Of a stretch of DNA of 64,000 nucleotides, positions 8,160-17,148 are shown piece by piece. The first letter of the stretch is position 1; each line of letters opens with the position of its first letter. Source of the DNA: Burkholderia sp. Bp8963 (GTDB lineage: Bacteria; Pseudomonadota; Gammaproteobacteria; Burkholderiales; Burkholderiaceae); assembly GCF_003854275.1 (NCBI RefSeq), contig NZ_QTQP01000012.1, forward strand, positions 62,001 through 126,000, read 5' to 3'. Position numbers and translations under genes: made by a program. The notes beneath the pieces are model-generated. The model was not told the DNA's origin and did not search any database. It saw only the letters and a program-made list of their open reading frames with translations.

Positions 8160-9737
8160 TCAGTCGTCGATGCGTTCCACGCGCACGGGTGGCACGAACC
8201 ACACGAGGCCCAGCGCGATCAGCGCCGCTGCCGCTGCGAGTCCGAGCCCCAGGTGAACGGTTCGCACGAGCGCCTCGCGCGCCATATGCATCATCGGGTC
8301 GCCGGTATGGCCGGCCATGATCACGCGGCTGATCAGCGCCGCCTGCTCGGCACGATCGACGTGCAATTCGGGATTCGCCAGCGACCGGAACCATTGCGAC
8401 GCCTGATAGGCATCGAGCGACCCGTGGGCACCGATCGCATACAGGCGGCTGACCAGCATTCCGGTGATCGCGGTGCCGAGCATGCCGCCCGACAGGCGCA
8501 ACGATTGCAGCAACGCCGTCGCCGAGCCGAGGTGATCGCGCGCGGCAAGCTGCTGCGCAAAGAGCGTGAGGTTCGACGCGACGAGCCCCATGCCGAATCC
8601 GCCCATGCCCATGTAGGCCATCCACAGCGCGTGCGGCACCTTCCCGTTGATCGCGGCCAGACCGAGCGCCGCGCACGTGAAACACGCGAAGCCGGCGTAA
8701 AGGATCCGGTTGGCCGGCCGAACGCGCGTGATGATCCGGTTGTTCACGATGCCGCCGACCGTCGAGCCGAGCAGAAGCGGCGTGATCAGCACGCCCGACT
8801 CGTGCGGCGACATGCCGAAGCCGCCCTGAAACAGCAGCGGCACATAGAAGACGAGCGTAAACAGCGCAAAACCGCCAAGTACGGACATCGCGAACAGCGC
8901 CGCGAGATTGGCATCCGCGAGCATGGCAATCGGCACGATCGGGTGCGCGACGCGCCTTTCCCAGAACAGCAAGGCCGCCGCGCCGGCCACACAGGCCAGG
9001 CCGAGGCCGATGGTTGGCGCGCTCATGCCCGCAGTCGGTGCCAGTTCGATCAGCCCCTGCAGCATGCCGAGCGTCGACGCCAGCAGCAGCGCCCCGATCC
9101 AGTCGATCTTCACGCGCATGCCGGTGCGCCGCCGCCGGAGATCGGGCAGGAACGCGTGCACGAACAGCAGCGAGACGAGGCCGACCGGCAGATTGACGAA
9201 GAACACGAAGCGCCAGCCGCCGTACTGCGTGAGCATGCCGCCGAGCGACGGCCCCGCGGCGTTAGCCACGAGGTACGCCGCACTGACGAACACCAGCCAG
9301 CGCAACCGGATGCGCGGATCGGGAAACAGCTCGGCGACGGTCGCAAACATCGTTCCCGCGAGGATGCCGCCGCCAATCCCCTGCAAGCCGCGCGCGATCA
9401 CGAGAAACAGCATGTTGGTCGCCACCCCGCACAACAGCGAGGCGACGGTGAACAGCACGATGGCCGCAAGCAGGAAGGGCTTGCGGCCGAACAGGTCGCC
9501 GAGCCGGCCGAAGATCGGAATCGTGACGATTGCGGTCAGCATGTAGGACGTCGCGACCCACGCGTACAGGTCGAAACCTTGCAGATCCGCGACGATGCGC
9601 GGCAGCGCGGTGCCGACTATCGTCTGATCGAGCGCGACCAGCATCGACACGAACGATATGCCCAGCATCGCCAGCAGCGATTCGCGGAACGGCAGCAGTT
9701 GTCCGGCCTGATCGTGAGCGGCGAAATCCGGAATCAC
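8160..9737 (-). CDS. MFS drug exporter, DHA2 (EmrB/QacA) type, 14 TM
   Basis: 525 residues. About fourteen hydrophobic segments are visible. LDQTIVGTALPRIVADL (residues 37-53) is the DHA2 family motif D1, GRLGDLFGRKP (about 77-87) is the MFS loop 2-3 motif A, and GPSLGGMLTQYGGWRFVFFV (about 163-182) is the antiporter motif C region with the GWRxxFxxN pattern. It should export hydrophobic toxic compounds by proton antiport at the inner membrane. GTG start at 9737 behind AGGAAACC. It has no membrane-fusion partner nearby, so it may act alone or with distant partners. Confidence 0.9.
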   Translation of the reverse strand: MIPDFAAHDQAGQLLPFRESLLAMLGISFVSMLVALDQTIVGTALPRIVADLQGFDLYAWVATSYMLTAIVTIPIFGRLGDLFGRKPFLLAAIVLFTVASLLCGVATNMLFLVIARGLQGIGGGILAGTMFATVAELFPDPRIRLRWLVFVSAAYLVANAAGPSLGGMLTQYGGWRFVFFVNLPVGLVSLLFVHAFLPDLRRRRTGMRVKIDWIGALLLASTLGMLQGLIELAPTAGMSAPTIGLGLACVAGAAALLFWERRVAHPIVPIAMLADANLAALFAMSVLGGFALFTLVFYVPLLFQGGFGMSPHESGVLITPLLLGSTVGGIVNNRIITRVRPANRILYAGFACFTCAALGLAAINGKVPHALWMAYMGMGGFGMGLVASNLTLFAQQLAARDHLGSATALLQSLRLSGGMLGTAITGMLVSRLYAIGAHGSLDAYQASQWFRSLANPELHVDRAEQAALISRVIMAGHTGDPMMHMAREALVRTVHLGLGLAAAAALIALGLVWFVPPVRVERIDD

Positions 9738-9808
9738 GGTGGTTTCCTGGCGCTGTCGAGGGTTTCGGCTGCGACCGCGGCTGCGTCAATACGCGCCGCT
9801 GCGGTCGT

Positions 9809-10612
9809 TCACCCGTGCGACATTACTCCGCCTTCCCCGTTCGCGCTTGCATTCAGCACGATCGACGCGCTTTCCTCCGACGACTTGCGCGTCGCCTGGC
9901 CCTTCGCGCTGTCGAACACCGCGAGGTGCATCGCGCGCCGATCGACAAAACCGAGCGTCCGGTAGAGCGCAATCGCCGCGTGGTTCGACGCGAGCACGTG
10001 GAGGAACGGCGTCTCGCCGCGCGCGCGGATCGTCACGATGAGCCGCTTCATCAGATCGGCCGCGAGACCCTGCCCGCGAAATGCGGCATCCACGCAGACG
10101 GCACTGATCTCGGTCAGTCCGTCGAGCCGCATGCGCTCGCCCGCCATCGCGGCCAGCTTGCCCTGCCGGCGCACGCCGAAATAGTCGCCCAGCTCGATCG
10201 TGCGCGCGCCAAACGGGCCGGGCTGCGCGGCGGCGACCAGCGCGAGCATCTCCGGCACGTCCGCGTCGGTCAGCCTGATGTGCTCCGTGGCTACGGTCGG
10301 GACGGACTCGTCCTGCCAGATCATCTGAAGCAGCGTCGCACGCCGCATCACCGCGAACCCGGCCGGCGGCGCCATCTCGCGCGGCGTGACCAGCGCAACG
10401 GGGCCCTGCGCGTCCATCAGCGTGCGCAACGCTTCGAAGGAAGCGGGTGCATCGTCTGCCACGGCAGCAAACGGCGCGATGGCCGCCGGAAAGCGCAGCG
10501 CCCGCTCGTCGCCGAGTGCAAACCGGCGCTGCCGGCTGGTGAGCGCATTCCAGACGACCGTGTCGAGCGGATGCGTGTCATGGGTCGCGTTCGGTGCCGC
10601 TGCTTCAGACAT
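9809..10612 (-). CDS. GNAT family N-acetyltransferase (FR47-like)
   Basis: 267 residues starting at the ATG at 10612 behind GCAGGAG. The C-terminal half carries the acetyl-CoA site: ISAVCVDAAFRGQGLAADLM (RGQGLA is the pyrophosphate loop) followed by FLHVLASNHAAIALYRTLGF. The N-terminal half is a variable domain, as in FR47-like proteins that acetylate amino acids or small amines. It is the gene upstream of the MFS exporter on the same strand (gap about 70 bases), so both may be co-expressed in detoxification. Confidence 0.85.
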   Translation of the reverse strand: MSEAAAPNATHDTHPLDTVVWNALTSRQRRFALGDERALRFPAAIAPFAAVADDAPASFEALRTLMDAQGPVALVTPREMAPPAGFAVMRRATLLQMIWQDESVPTVATEHIRLTDADVPEMLALVAAAQPGPFGARTIELGDYFGVRRQGKLAAMAGERMRLDGLTEISAVCVDAAFRGQGLAADLMKRLIVTIRARGETPFLHVLASNHAAIALYRTLGFVDRRAMHLAVFDSAKGQATRKSSEESASIVLNASANGEGGVMSHG

Positions 10613-10718
10613 GCGCTGCTCCTGCATTGAAGGTGTTCGGTCGTACAGCATAGCCGCGAAACGCACCGGCCGTCGTGTTCCGTTTCCCCTCCCCCTGACG
10701 CCCCCCCACCGCCGTCGT

Positions 10719-11693
10719 CTACCGGTAGATATCCACGTGCCGCGTGCCGTCGCTTTGAATGACGCCGCGATACATCCCTTCGGTATTGAACGGCATCGAC
10801 ACGCGCCCCTCGGCATCGACGGCGATGAGCCCGCCGGTGCCGCGTTGCCGAGGTATCACCTCGTTGACAACCGCGCTGGCAGCCTCGTCGACGGTCGCAA
10901 GGCCGTAGTTCATCCGTGCCGCGACATCATGCGCCGCGACAGCGCGGATGAATGCCTCTCCCGTTCCCGTCGTGGACACGGCCACGCGCGTATCGGCAAA
11001 GGTGCCGCATCCGATGAGCGGCGAATCGCCGATTCGTCCGTGGCGTTTGTTCGTCAAGCCGCCGGTGGACGTCGCGGCGGCCAGATGCCCCGCTGCATCG
11101 AGTGCGACGGCACCAACCGTGCCGAACTTGTGCTCGCCATTGATGAGTCGGCTCGCGGCGGACGGATCCTGTTCGCGAAGCAGTGCCGTACCGTCGTGAT
11201 CGAGTATTTCCCGGCCCGTATCGCGCACGGCCAGCAACTGCTGCCATCGAAAATCGGTGTAGAAATACTCGGGGCCCTCGAGAGCCAGGCCTTCGTCGGT
11301 GGCAAATTGCTCGGCGCCCGCCCCGGAAAGCAACACGTGCGTGGACCGGTCCATCACGCGCCGTGCCGCTTCGACGGGATTCCTGATCCGGGAAACACCC
11401 GCCACCGCGCCTGCACGCCCGGTGTGCCCTTCCATGACGGCCGCATCCATTTCGTGCGTGCCCGCGTGCGTGAAAACGGAACCGCGCCCGGCGTTGAACA
11501 GCGGACAATTCTCCAACGCGACGACGGCGGCAACGACGGCATCGACACTGGATCCGCCCTCTTTCAGAACGCGATGGCCTGCGTCGAGCGCTTCTTCGAG
11601 CGCGACCCGATGCGCGGCTTCCTGTTCCGGCGTCATGACGCCGCGCTGCAGCGTGCCGGCGCCGCCGTGGATTGCGAGGATGTACTGTGCCAT
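10719..11693 (-). CDS. iaaA: Isoaspartyl peptidase/L-asparaginase (plant-type, Ntn hydrolase)
   Basis: 324 residues of the plant-type asparaginase family. It hydrolyses beta-aspartyl dipeptides and, less well, L-asparagine. Seen are the opening AQYILAIHGGAGT, NPLFNAGRGS-like CPLFNAGRGSVF at 63-74, and the autocleavage site with the nucleophile Thr192 in HKFGTVGAVALD, followed by TSTGGLTNKRHGRIGDSPLIG and STTGTGEAFIR. The precursor should self-cleave before Thr192 into two subunits. It is last in an operon with an oligopeptide transporter and an RpiR regulator (gap 31 bases), which suggests uptake and breakdown of isoaspartyl-containing peptides. Confidence 0.93.
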   Translation of the reverse strand: MAQYILAIHGGAGTLQRGVMTPEQEAAHRVALEEALDAGHRVLKEGGSSVDAVVAAVVALENCPLFNAGRGSVFTHAGTHEMDAAVMEGHTGRAGAVAGVSRIRNPVEAARRVMDRSTHVLLSGAGAEQFATDEGLALEGPEYFYTDFRWQQLLAVRDTGREILDHDGTALLREQDPSAASRLINGEHKFGTVGAVALDAAGHLAAATSTGGLTNKRHGRIGDSPLIGCGTFADTRVAVSTTGTGEAFIRAVAAHDVAARMNYGLATVDEAASAVVNEVIPRQRGTGGLIAVDAEGRVSMPFNTEGMYRGVIQSDGTRHVDIYR

Positions 11694-11724
11694 TTCGTTC
11701 TTCCTGCGGTATTCGATTCGATCG

Positions 11725-13293
11725 TCAATGCGCGTGCGTCGTGGCCTTTTCCGACTCGTCGCCGACCAGCCTTCTCATCATCGGCATCATCAGGAACAGC
11801 AGCGCCGCAACGGCGAAGAGCCCCGCGGCGATGCCGCCATAAAGCATCGTCAACCGTGCCGGTTGGGGCACGTAGAAGCCTGCAAAGTAACCGGCGAGCT
11901 TGTAGCCGAACGAACTGCCGAAGAACCAGAGGCCCATCATCAAGCCGACGAGCTTGACCGGTGCGAGCTTCGTGACGAGGTTCAGGCCGATAGGGCTCAG
12001 GCACAGCTCGCCAAACACTTCGAACAGGAACAGGCCGGCCAGCCAGAGCGGATTGATCTTTACGCCGACGTGAAGCGACGAGCACATGATCGCGAACGCG
12101 GCGTAACCGGAGCCGATCAGGAGCGGCGCCAGCGCGAGCTTCGCGAGGCTCGACGGCTGGCGACGGCCCAGCCGCACCCACAGCGCCGCGAACACCGGTG
12201 CAAGCAGGATCACGTACAGTGCGGTCAGCGACTGAAACCACGCGGCGGGCACGACGAAGCTGCCGATGTTTCGCTGCACCATCTCCTTTGCAAAGAGGCT
12301 CAGGCTCGAGCCTTTCTGTTCATACGCAGACCAGAACGCGATCGTCACGACGAAATAGATGCCCATGACGGCCAGGCGCTTCCACTCGGCAACCGTCAGT
12401 TGTTCCCGCCGCCCCATCATGATGACGAGAACGAGCGCATCGAAGGCCAGCAGGAACGGAAGCACGTTCTGCCAGTTGCTGCCGGCGAGCGCCGTGCCAA
12501 CGACGGTGAACACGCCGAGCGCGACATAGACCGTCGTCTGCAGCAGACCGCGTTGCCGCTTCTGCGTCGACGGCGCAGGCTTGGCCGCGAGCCGATCGCC
12601 GACATGCTCGAGACGTCCGCGTTGCAACCAGAAGACGACGAGACCGAACAACATGCCGACGCCTGCCGCCGCAAACCCGAAGTGCCAGCTGTTGACCGGA
12701 TCGATGCCGAATGAGCGCAGCACGTTCTTGAAAGGCTCGGCTTCCGCGAGGAAACCGCAGACGAGCGGCGCGAGGAATGCGCCGATGTTGATCCCCATGT
12801 AGAAGATCGAGAAACCGCTGTCGCGGCGGTCATCGTCTTGCGAATAGAGGCCGCCCACGAGTGCGCTCACGTTCGGCTTGAGCAGGCCCGTTCCGCATGC
12901 GACGAGCACGAGACCGGCGAAGAACGTGGGGACCGCGGGGATCGCCATCGTGAAGTGTCCGCACGCGATGACGATGCCGCCGATCAAGACCGAGCGCCGC
13001 GTGCCGAGCCACTGGTCGGCGATGATGCCGCCCGGCAGCGACAGCAGGAACGCGGCCATCGAATACGTGCCGTAGATTGCCGTCGCGTGCGGTGTGTCGT
13101 AGCCAAGGCCGCCGAGCCCCGGCGCCGCGACCATGTAAAGCACGAGAATGGCCCGCATGCCGTAGAAGCTGAACCGCTCCCACATCTCGGTGAAGAACAG
13201 CGTGGTGAGACCGCGCGGATGCCCTGCCAGGCCAGACGTATCCCTGAGTTGCTGAACCGGTGACTCGGCAACGCTATCGGAGGTGGTGTTCAA
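11725..13293 (-). CDS. POT/PTR family proton-dependent oligopeptide transporter
   Basis: 522 residues with about fourteen membrane segments. The signature EMWERFSFYG at residues 36-45 contains the ExxERFxxYG proton-coupling motif of the family, followed by ADQWLGTRRSVLIGG in loop 2-3 and GTGLLKPNVSALVGGLY. It imports di- and tripeptides with protons. The start is TTG at 13293, behind GAGGAGAC. Middle gene of the rpiR-transporter-iaaA operon (gaps of 56 and 31 bases), so its substrates probably include isoaspartyl dipeptides cut by the next gene. Confidence 0.93.
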   Translation of the reverse strand: MNTTSDSVAESPVQQLRDTSGLAGHPRGLTTLFFTEMWERFSFYGMRAILVLYMVAAPGLGGLGYDTPHATAIYGTYSMAAFLLSLPGGIIADQWLGTRRSVLIGGIVIACGHFTMAIPAVPTFFAGLVLVACGTGLLKPNVSALVGGLYSQDDDRRDSGFSIFYMGINIGAFLAPLVCGFLAEAEPFKNVLRSFGIDPVNSWHFGFAAAGVGMLFGLVVFWLQRGRLEHVGDRLAAKPAPSTQKRQRGLLQTTVYVALGVFTVVGTALAGSNWQNVLPFLLAFDALVLVIMMGRREQLTVAEWKRLAVMGIYFVVTIAFWSAYEQKGSSLSLFAKEMVQRNIGSFVVPAAWFQSLTALYVILLAPVFAALWVRLGRRQPSSLAKLALAPLLIGSGYAAFAIMCSSLHVGVKINPLWLAGLFLFEVFGELCLSPIGLNLVTKLAPVKLVGLMMGLWFFGSSFGYKLAGYFAGFYVPQPARLTMLYGGIAAGLFAVAALLFLMMPMMRRLVGDESEKATTHAH

Positions 13294-13349
13294 TTGAGTC
13301 TCCTCGACTTCTCGAACTGCTGAAACAACTGTCGGCGACGCTCAGAGGG

Positions 13350-14336
13350 TCACGACGGTTTGCGAGTTTTGCCGGATGCGCCCGAAGGCCCATCGCTATG
13401 CTTGAAGCCGGCGGCCTTGCCGTCGGGTCGGGTATCGGCCTTGGTATCGGCCCTGGTTTTCGCCGTCATCGACGGTGTGGTGTCGAACATGAGATACGGC
13501 AGCACCGTTTGCGACAAGCTGGCCGCGATTGCTTTCGACTGCGGTGTCGCCTTGAGCACTTCCGACGCCAGCGTTTCGATGAGCGCCACCATGCCCACCG
13601 AACTCGACGACAACACGCGATGCTCGGCGGGCGCCAGCAACACACAGTCGGCGGTCGCGGCGAGCGGCGCGGTGGGATCGTCGGTCAGTGCTGCAACGTA
13701 CGCGCCGCGTTCGCGCGCATAGCGCGCCAGCTCGACCGTGTCGCGTGAATAGCGCGGCAGCGAGATCGCGATCAACGTGTCGCCCGAGCCGATGCGCGTC
13801 ATGTGCCGCGCCGCCTGCTCGCTGCCGCCTCCCGCTGCGGCCCATACGACCTGCCGGTGATATGGCATCAACGTGTCCGCCAACAATCCCGTCAAATAGG
13901 TGCTCAGGCCCAGCCCGAGGCAATACACGGCGTTGCTCTCGACGATGCGCGCCGCCGCGTGGGCCAGGCGCTCCCTTTGCAGCGGCGAATCCATCGCCGC
14001 GAGGTTGCGCTGGTGATCCGCCAGCCATGCGCCGATCCCCTCTTGCGCCGAGGACGCTTCCAGTTCCAGTTTCTCCACCGGCTGCAGCGCCTGGCGCACG
14101 ACGGCGGCGAGATCCGCCTTCAGCTCCGAAAACCCGCGATACCCGGCGTGCTTCGCGAACCGGTTGACGCTGGCGACGGAGCCGCCGCACGCGTCGGCGA
14201 CTTCCTCGATCGTGAGCGTCGCGGCGTCGAGCGAATGGGACGCCAGCCATCGCGCGACGGGTTTCAATGCGTCGGAGGCCGTGGCGGATGCGTAGTGAAT
14301 GCGCTCGATCGCGCCGGGCAGTTCGGTATCGCTCAC
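13350..14336 (-). CDS. MurR/RpiR family transcriptional regulator with extended tail
   Basis: 328 residues. Residues about 10-85 are the RpiR helix-turn-helix (TIEEVADACGGSVASVNRFAKHAGYRGF shape), and about 130-260 the SIS domain (NAVYCLGLGLSTYLTG, GGGSEQAARH, DTLIAISLPRYSRDT), which normally binds a phosphosugar. Here the operon partners are a peptide transporter and isoaspartyl peptidase, so the ligand may differ. The last 40 residues are a charged low-complexity tail (TKADTRPDGK repeats) not typical of the family. The apparent start is GTG at 14336. A palindrome at 14396-14413 just upstream is the likely operator. Confidence 0.9.
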   Translation of the reverse strand: MSDTELPGAIERIHYASATASDALKPVARWLASHSLDAATLTIEEVADACGGSVASVNRFAKHAGYRGFSELKADLAAVVRQALQPVEKLELEASSAQEGIGAWLADHQRNLAAMDSPLQRERLAHAAARIVESNAVYCLGLGLSTYLTGLLADTLMPYHRQVVWAAAGGGSEQAARHMTRIGSGDTLIAISLPRYSRDTVELARYARERGAYVAALTDDPTAPLAATADCVLLAPAEHRVLSSSSVGMVALIETLASEVLKATPQSKAIAASLSQTVLPYLMFDTTPSMTAKTRADTKADTRPDGKAAGFKHSDGPSGASGKTRKPS

Positions 14337-14395
14337 AGTGATGAATGGGACGTTTGGATGACGGGATGCTCGAAGTATGGCTCGATGAATTTATA

Positions 14396-14425
14396 TTTTC
14401 AAGCTAGTGAAAACGTGAAAATTCA
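14396..14425. promoter_or_regulatory. Likely RpiR operator (TTTTCA-N6-TGAAAA) and promoter region
   Basis: An 18-base perfect inverted repeat TTTTCA-AGCTAG-TGAAAA (14396-14413) is followed by a near-palindrome TGAAAATTCA (14416-14425), in an AT-rich island 60-90 bases upstream of the RpiR gene. Nearby GAATTTATATTTTCA and TGAAAATTCATATTC are related arms. Autoregulation through this site is inferred. Confidence 0.6.
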
Positions 14426-14781
14426 TATTCATTCATCCGATGATAGCGGCGCAAGCGGTTGCGAGGGGTCAGTTCGTCGGCCTGCCAGGCGCGCAATCGC
14501 AAATCCCGCGGCACCGGCAAAACGTGTAGCGACTGCTGTTCCGGGCGCACGGCTCAGGCCGGTCGCGTGACGGACTTCTGAGAAAGGATGACTAACATTT
14601 CGGATACCTGATCTAGTACTTGAAAGGCGAGCCAACCGGGGTCGCATCGGCACGGCCGAAGCGGATAGAAAGCATGAAATATTTCTGCCCGACGTGTTAA
14701 TTTTGGTGGCCTCTCTCCGTCGTATTCATGGCGGCATGCAGTTCGCCCCGGCATCTGGCCAACACTGACAGGAGATTTGCC
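14426..14781. other. Intergenic region between rpiR operon and VOC gene
   Basis: Divergent promoters are expected here. The sequence near 14585-14700 is AT-rich (for example around 14590-14615 and 14675-14705). No gene, RNA or terminator is recognised. Confidence 0.4.
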
Positions 14782-15255
14782 ATGTCGATTCAGAAGATCA
14801 CGCCGTTTCTCTGGTACGCGACGCGAGCCGAAGAGGCCGCAACGTTCTATGCGGGCATCTTTCCGGACTCGCGCGTGCTTCGCGTCACGCCGGTGCCGAG
14901 CGCCGGTTCCACCAAGGTCGTCGAGTTCGTGCTCTTCGGGCAGCCGTTCATCGCGATGAGCCACGAAAAGGCCGAGTCGTTCAATCACGCGATCTCGCTG
15001 ATGGTCAACTGTCGCGATCAGGCGGAGCTCGACCGTTACTGGAGCGCGCTGCTCGAGGGCGGCGGTTCGACCGACGGCTGCGGCTGGCTGCGAGACCGCT
15101 TCGGCGTCTCGTGGCAGATCGTGCCGGACGATCTCATCGCAATGATGGCCGACCCCGACCCGGTCAAGGCCGGGCGGGTCGCCAACACGATGATGCAAAT
15201 GACGAAGTTCGACGTCGCCGCGCTGAAAGCCGCCTATGCGGGGGCGACGGGCTGA
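14782..15255 (+). CDS. VOC family protein (PhnB/3-demethylubiquinone methyltransferase-like fold)
   Basis: 157 residues starting at the ATG at 14782 behind AGGAG. The sequence opens with IQKITPFLWYATRAEEAATFY, then FGQPFIAMSH, and CGWLRDRFGVSWQIVPD; these are typical of the PhnB-like glyoxalase/VOC family. Despite the historical name, these proteins are not methyltransferases by sequence; most act as single-subunit metalloproteins of unknown substrate. Single gene, apparently with its own promoter. Confidence 0.9.
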   Translation: MSIQKITPFLWYATRAEEAATFYAGIFPDSRVLRVTPVPSAGSTKVVEFVLFGQPFIAMSHEKAESFNHAISLMVNCRDQAELDRYWSALLEGGGSTDGCGWLRDRFGVSWQIVPDDLIAMMADPDPVKAGRVANTMMQMTKFDVAALKAAYAGATG

Positions 15256-15647
15256 TACGAGCGCCCGTAACGGGTGCGCGGGGTGTGTCGCGGCGGCCGT
15301 GCGACGAGACGCGCCACAGGCGCGAAACGTGCATCCAGTTTTCCCGAAAGCCCCCGCGAATCAGCTCATCCCGTATCGCGCGCCGTACGCGGGCAAGGGT
15401 TTGTCTGGTTGGCTTTGGAAGCCCGCCTGAACTAGCCTCGTGAAATCTGCTGCGTGTTGTTCGGCACGCGCGATCGGGACGTTGCAGTGACGTTGCGGAC
15501 ATGACAATCCAGTGTCGGCGCGCGGCGCTCGATCCAGACCGTTACGTTCGGCCTGGCGTGAGCCGAAGCGATCCGGTGCGACGCGCGCGAGCCTGCTGTC
15601 GGAGTGCATCGGGGGTGAATCTGCAAGCCTGATCTTGGAGACGCACC
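15256..15647. other. Intergenic region upstream of the beta-barrel gene
   Basis: About 390 bases. It must carry the promoter of the outer-membrane channel gene at 15648. I searched by eye for a GG-N10-GC sigma-54 element and found none in the right orientation. Short frames here lack ribosome-binding sites. Confidence 0.4.
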
Positions 15648-17057
15648 GTGAAGCGCATGCCTTTTCGCCACATCCGTGCCATCACTTACGCAAGCGTGCT
15701 GCTGTTTCAAGCCGAAGCGCACGCGCAGTCGCTGGATGCCCAGTCGACGCAGGAGAACATCTCCGCGCTGCGCCAGGAAGTCGACCACCACCTGAAGGAA
15801 CTCGATGCGCTCAAGCGCAAGCTCGCCGAAGAAGAAGCGAATCTCGCCCGCCTGAGCCGGGCACTGGACGCGCGCGAACTCGCGAACAAGCGCGGTGCCG
15901 GCACTGGCGATGCCGCGCAGCAGGCCGATACCGGCGCCGCGCCCGCAGCGCCCGCCACCGGCGCAGCGACTAACGGAGCAGCGACGACCGAAGCACCGAC
16001 GGCCGGGGCGGCAGGCGGCGCGGCCGGCACGGCACAACCCGCCACCGCGGCCGCCCAGTCTCCCGCACAGCCGGTCGGCCAGGCGCCCGTGCCGGAAACC
16101 GCGCCGCCGCCCGTCGCGCCGATCTTCGATCAGCCCGGCGTGCTGACGCCGAAGCACAAGTTCGTGATCGAGCCGTCGTTCCAGTTCAGCTATTCGTCGT
16201 CGGACCGCGTCGCACTCGTCGGCTATACGATCATCCCCGCGCTGCTGATTGGCCTGATCGACGTGCGGGAAGTCAAGACGACCGTGCTGACGGCCGCGGT
16301 CGCGGCGCGCTACGGGATCACCAACCGGATGGAATTCGAAGTCCGCGTGCCGTACGTGTACTCGACGACCGACACGGTCAGCCGCGAGATCTTCACGGGT
16401 ACCGCGCAGGACAACGCGTTCAACAGCCACGGCCACAACATCGGCGACGTCGAGATGACGCTGCGCTACCAGTTCAACAACGGCGGCCCGGACAAGTTCT
16501 ACTACATCGGCTGGCTCCGCTTCAAGACGGCCACCGGCAAGAGCCCGTTCGACGTCGTCACCGATTGCGTCACGCGCTGCGTCGGCAATGCCACCGGCAC
16601 GGGCCTGCCGCTCGAGCAGCCGACCGGCTCCGGCTTCTACGCGATCCAGCCGGGCCTCACCTGGCTATTCCCGTCCGATCCGGTGGTGTTCTTCGGCAAC
16701 TTCAGCTATCTGCACAACTTCGGCCGCGACAACCTGAGCCTGACGATCCGCAACGGACAGAAGGATTTCATCGGCAGCGTGCAGCCCGGCGACATCTGGG
16801 GCTTCAATATCGGCATGGGCCTCGCACTCAACGAGAAAGCATCGGTCAGCCTCGGCTATGACCAGAGCATCGTGCTGCCGACGCAACAGAACGGCCAGAC
16901 GGTGCCCGGTTCCGTGCGCGTGATCCTCGGCACGCTGCTCGTCGGCTACTCGTACCGGCTGTCGCCGAAGACCACGCTGAACCTGTCGATCGGCGCGGGT
17001 CTCACGCGCGACACGCCGGACGTCGTGATAACGCTGCGCGTGCCGATCGCGTTCTGA
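15648..17057 (+). CDS. Outer-membrane beta-barrel channel with N-terminal coiled coil (FapF-like)
   Basis: 469 residues, GTG start behind TTGGAG. Residues 1-26 are a Sec signal ending AHAQS. Residues about 33-78 are a heptad-rich helix (ENISALRQEVDHHLKELDAL and ALKRKLAEEEANLARLSR), likely a coiled coil. Residues about 80-160 are an Ala/Thr/Pro-rich linker. From about 165 to the end, alternating strands (FVIEPSFQFSYSSSDRV and onward, ending TLRVPIAF with a C-terminal Phe) form an outer-membrane barrel of the MetA-pathway/FapF type. In Pseudomonas, FapF is a coiled-coil-gated barrel exporting amyloid subunits. Here the gene faces four minus-strand genes for the candidate fibre proteins and a C39 protein, so the same export role is inferred. 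Confidence 0.75.
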   Translation: MKRMPFRHIRAITYASVLLFQAEAHAQSLDAQSTQENISALRQEVDHHLKELDALKRKLAEEEANLARLSRALDARELANKRGAGTGDAAQQADTGAAPAAPATGAATNGAATTEAPTAGAAGGAAGTAQPATAAAQSPAQPVGQAPVPETAPPPVAPIFDQPGVLTPKHKFVIEPSFQFSYSSSDRVALVGYTIIPALLIGLIDVREVKTTVLTAAVAARYGITNRMEFEVRVPYVYSTTDTVSREIFTGTAQDNAFNSHGHNIGDVEMTLRYQFNNGGPDKFYYIGWLRFKTATGKSPFDVVTDCVTRCVGNATGTGLPLEQPTGSGFYAIQPGLTWLFPSDPVVFFGNFSYLHNFGRDNLSLTIRNGQKDFIGSVQPGDIWGFNIGMGLALNEKASVSLGYDQSIVLPTQQNGQTVPGSVRVILGTLLVGYSYRLSPKTTLNLSIGAGLTRDTPDVVITLRVPIAF

Positions 17058-17068
17058 GCGCGCTTCGA

Positions 17069-17091
17069 GCGCCGGGCGTTGCCCCCGGCGC
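17069..17091. terminator. Strong stem-loop between convergent genes
   Basis: GCGCCGGG (17069-17076) pairs with CCCGGCGC (17084-17091) around a 7-base loop. There is no T-tract, so it is at best a weak intrinsic terminator serving one or both strands, or an mRNA 3'-end stabiliser. Confidence 0.5.
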
Positions 17092-17108
17092 GCGCCTATG
17101 CCCGACGT

Positions 17109-17148
17109 GCCCGCTCATCTGCCCGCTCATCTGCCCGCTCATCTGCCC
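17109..17148. repeat. 12-base tandem repeat carrying the stop codon of the neighbouring gene
   Basis: The unit CCGCTCATCTGC occurs about three times in tandem. On the minus strand each unit reads GGC-AGA-TGA-GC, so the stop codon of the gene ending at 17139 is duplicated downstream. Loss or gain of units would leave the protein end unchanged because each unit brings its own stop. Confidence 0.7.

Noticed and set aside
7932-9965. 677-codon plus-strand frame opposite the MFS gene
   Set aside because: Arg/His/Gln-rich translation typical of an antisense frame; MFS motifs on the other strand are unmistakable.
15256-15647. Sigma-54 promoter for the beta-barrel gene
   Set aside because: Several GG/GC pairs are present but none with N10 spacing and a TGGC box.
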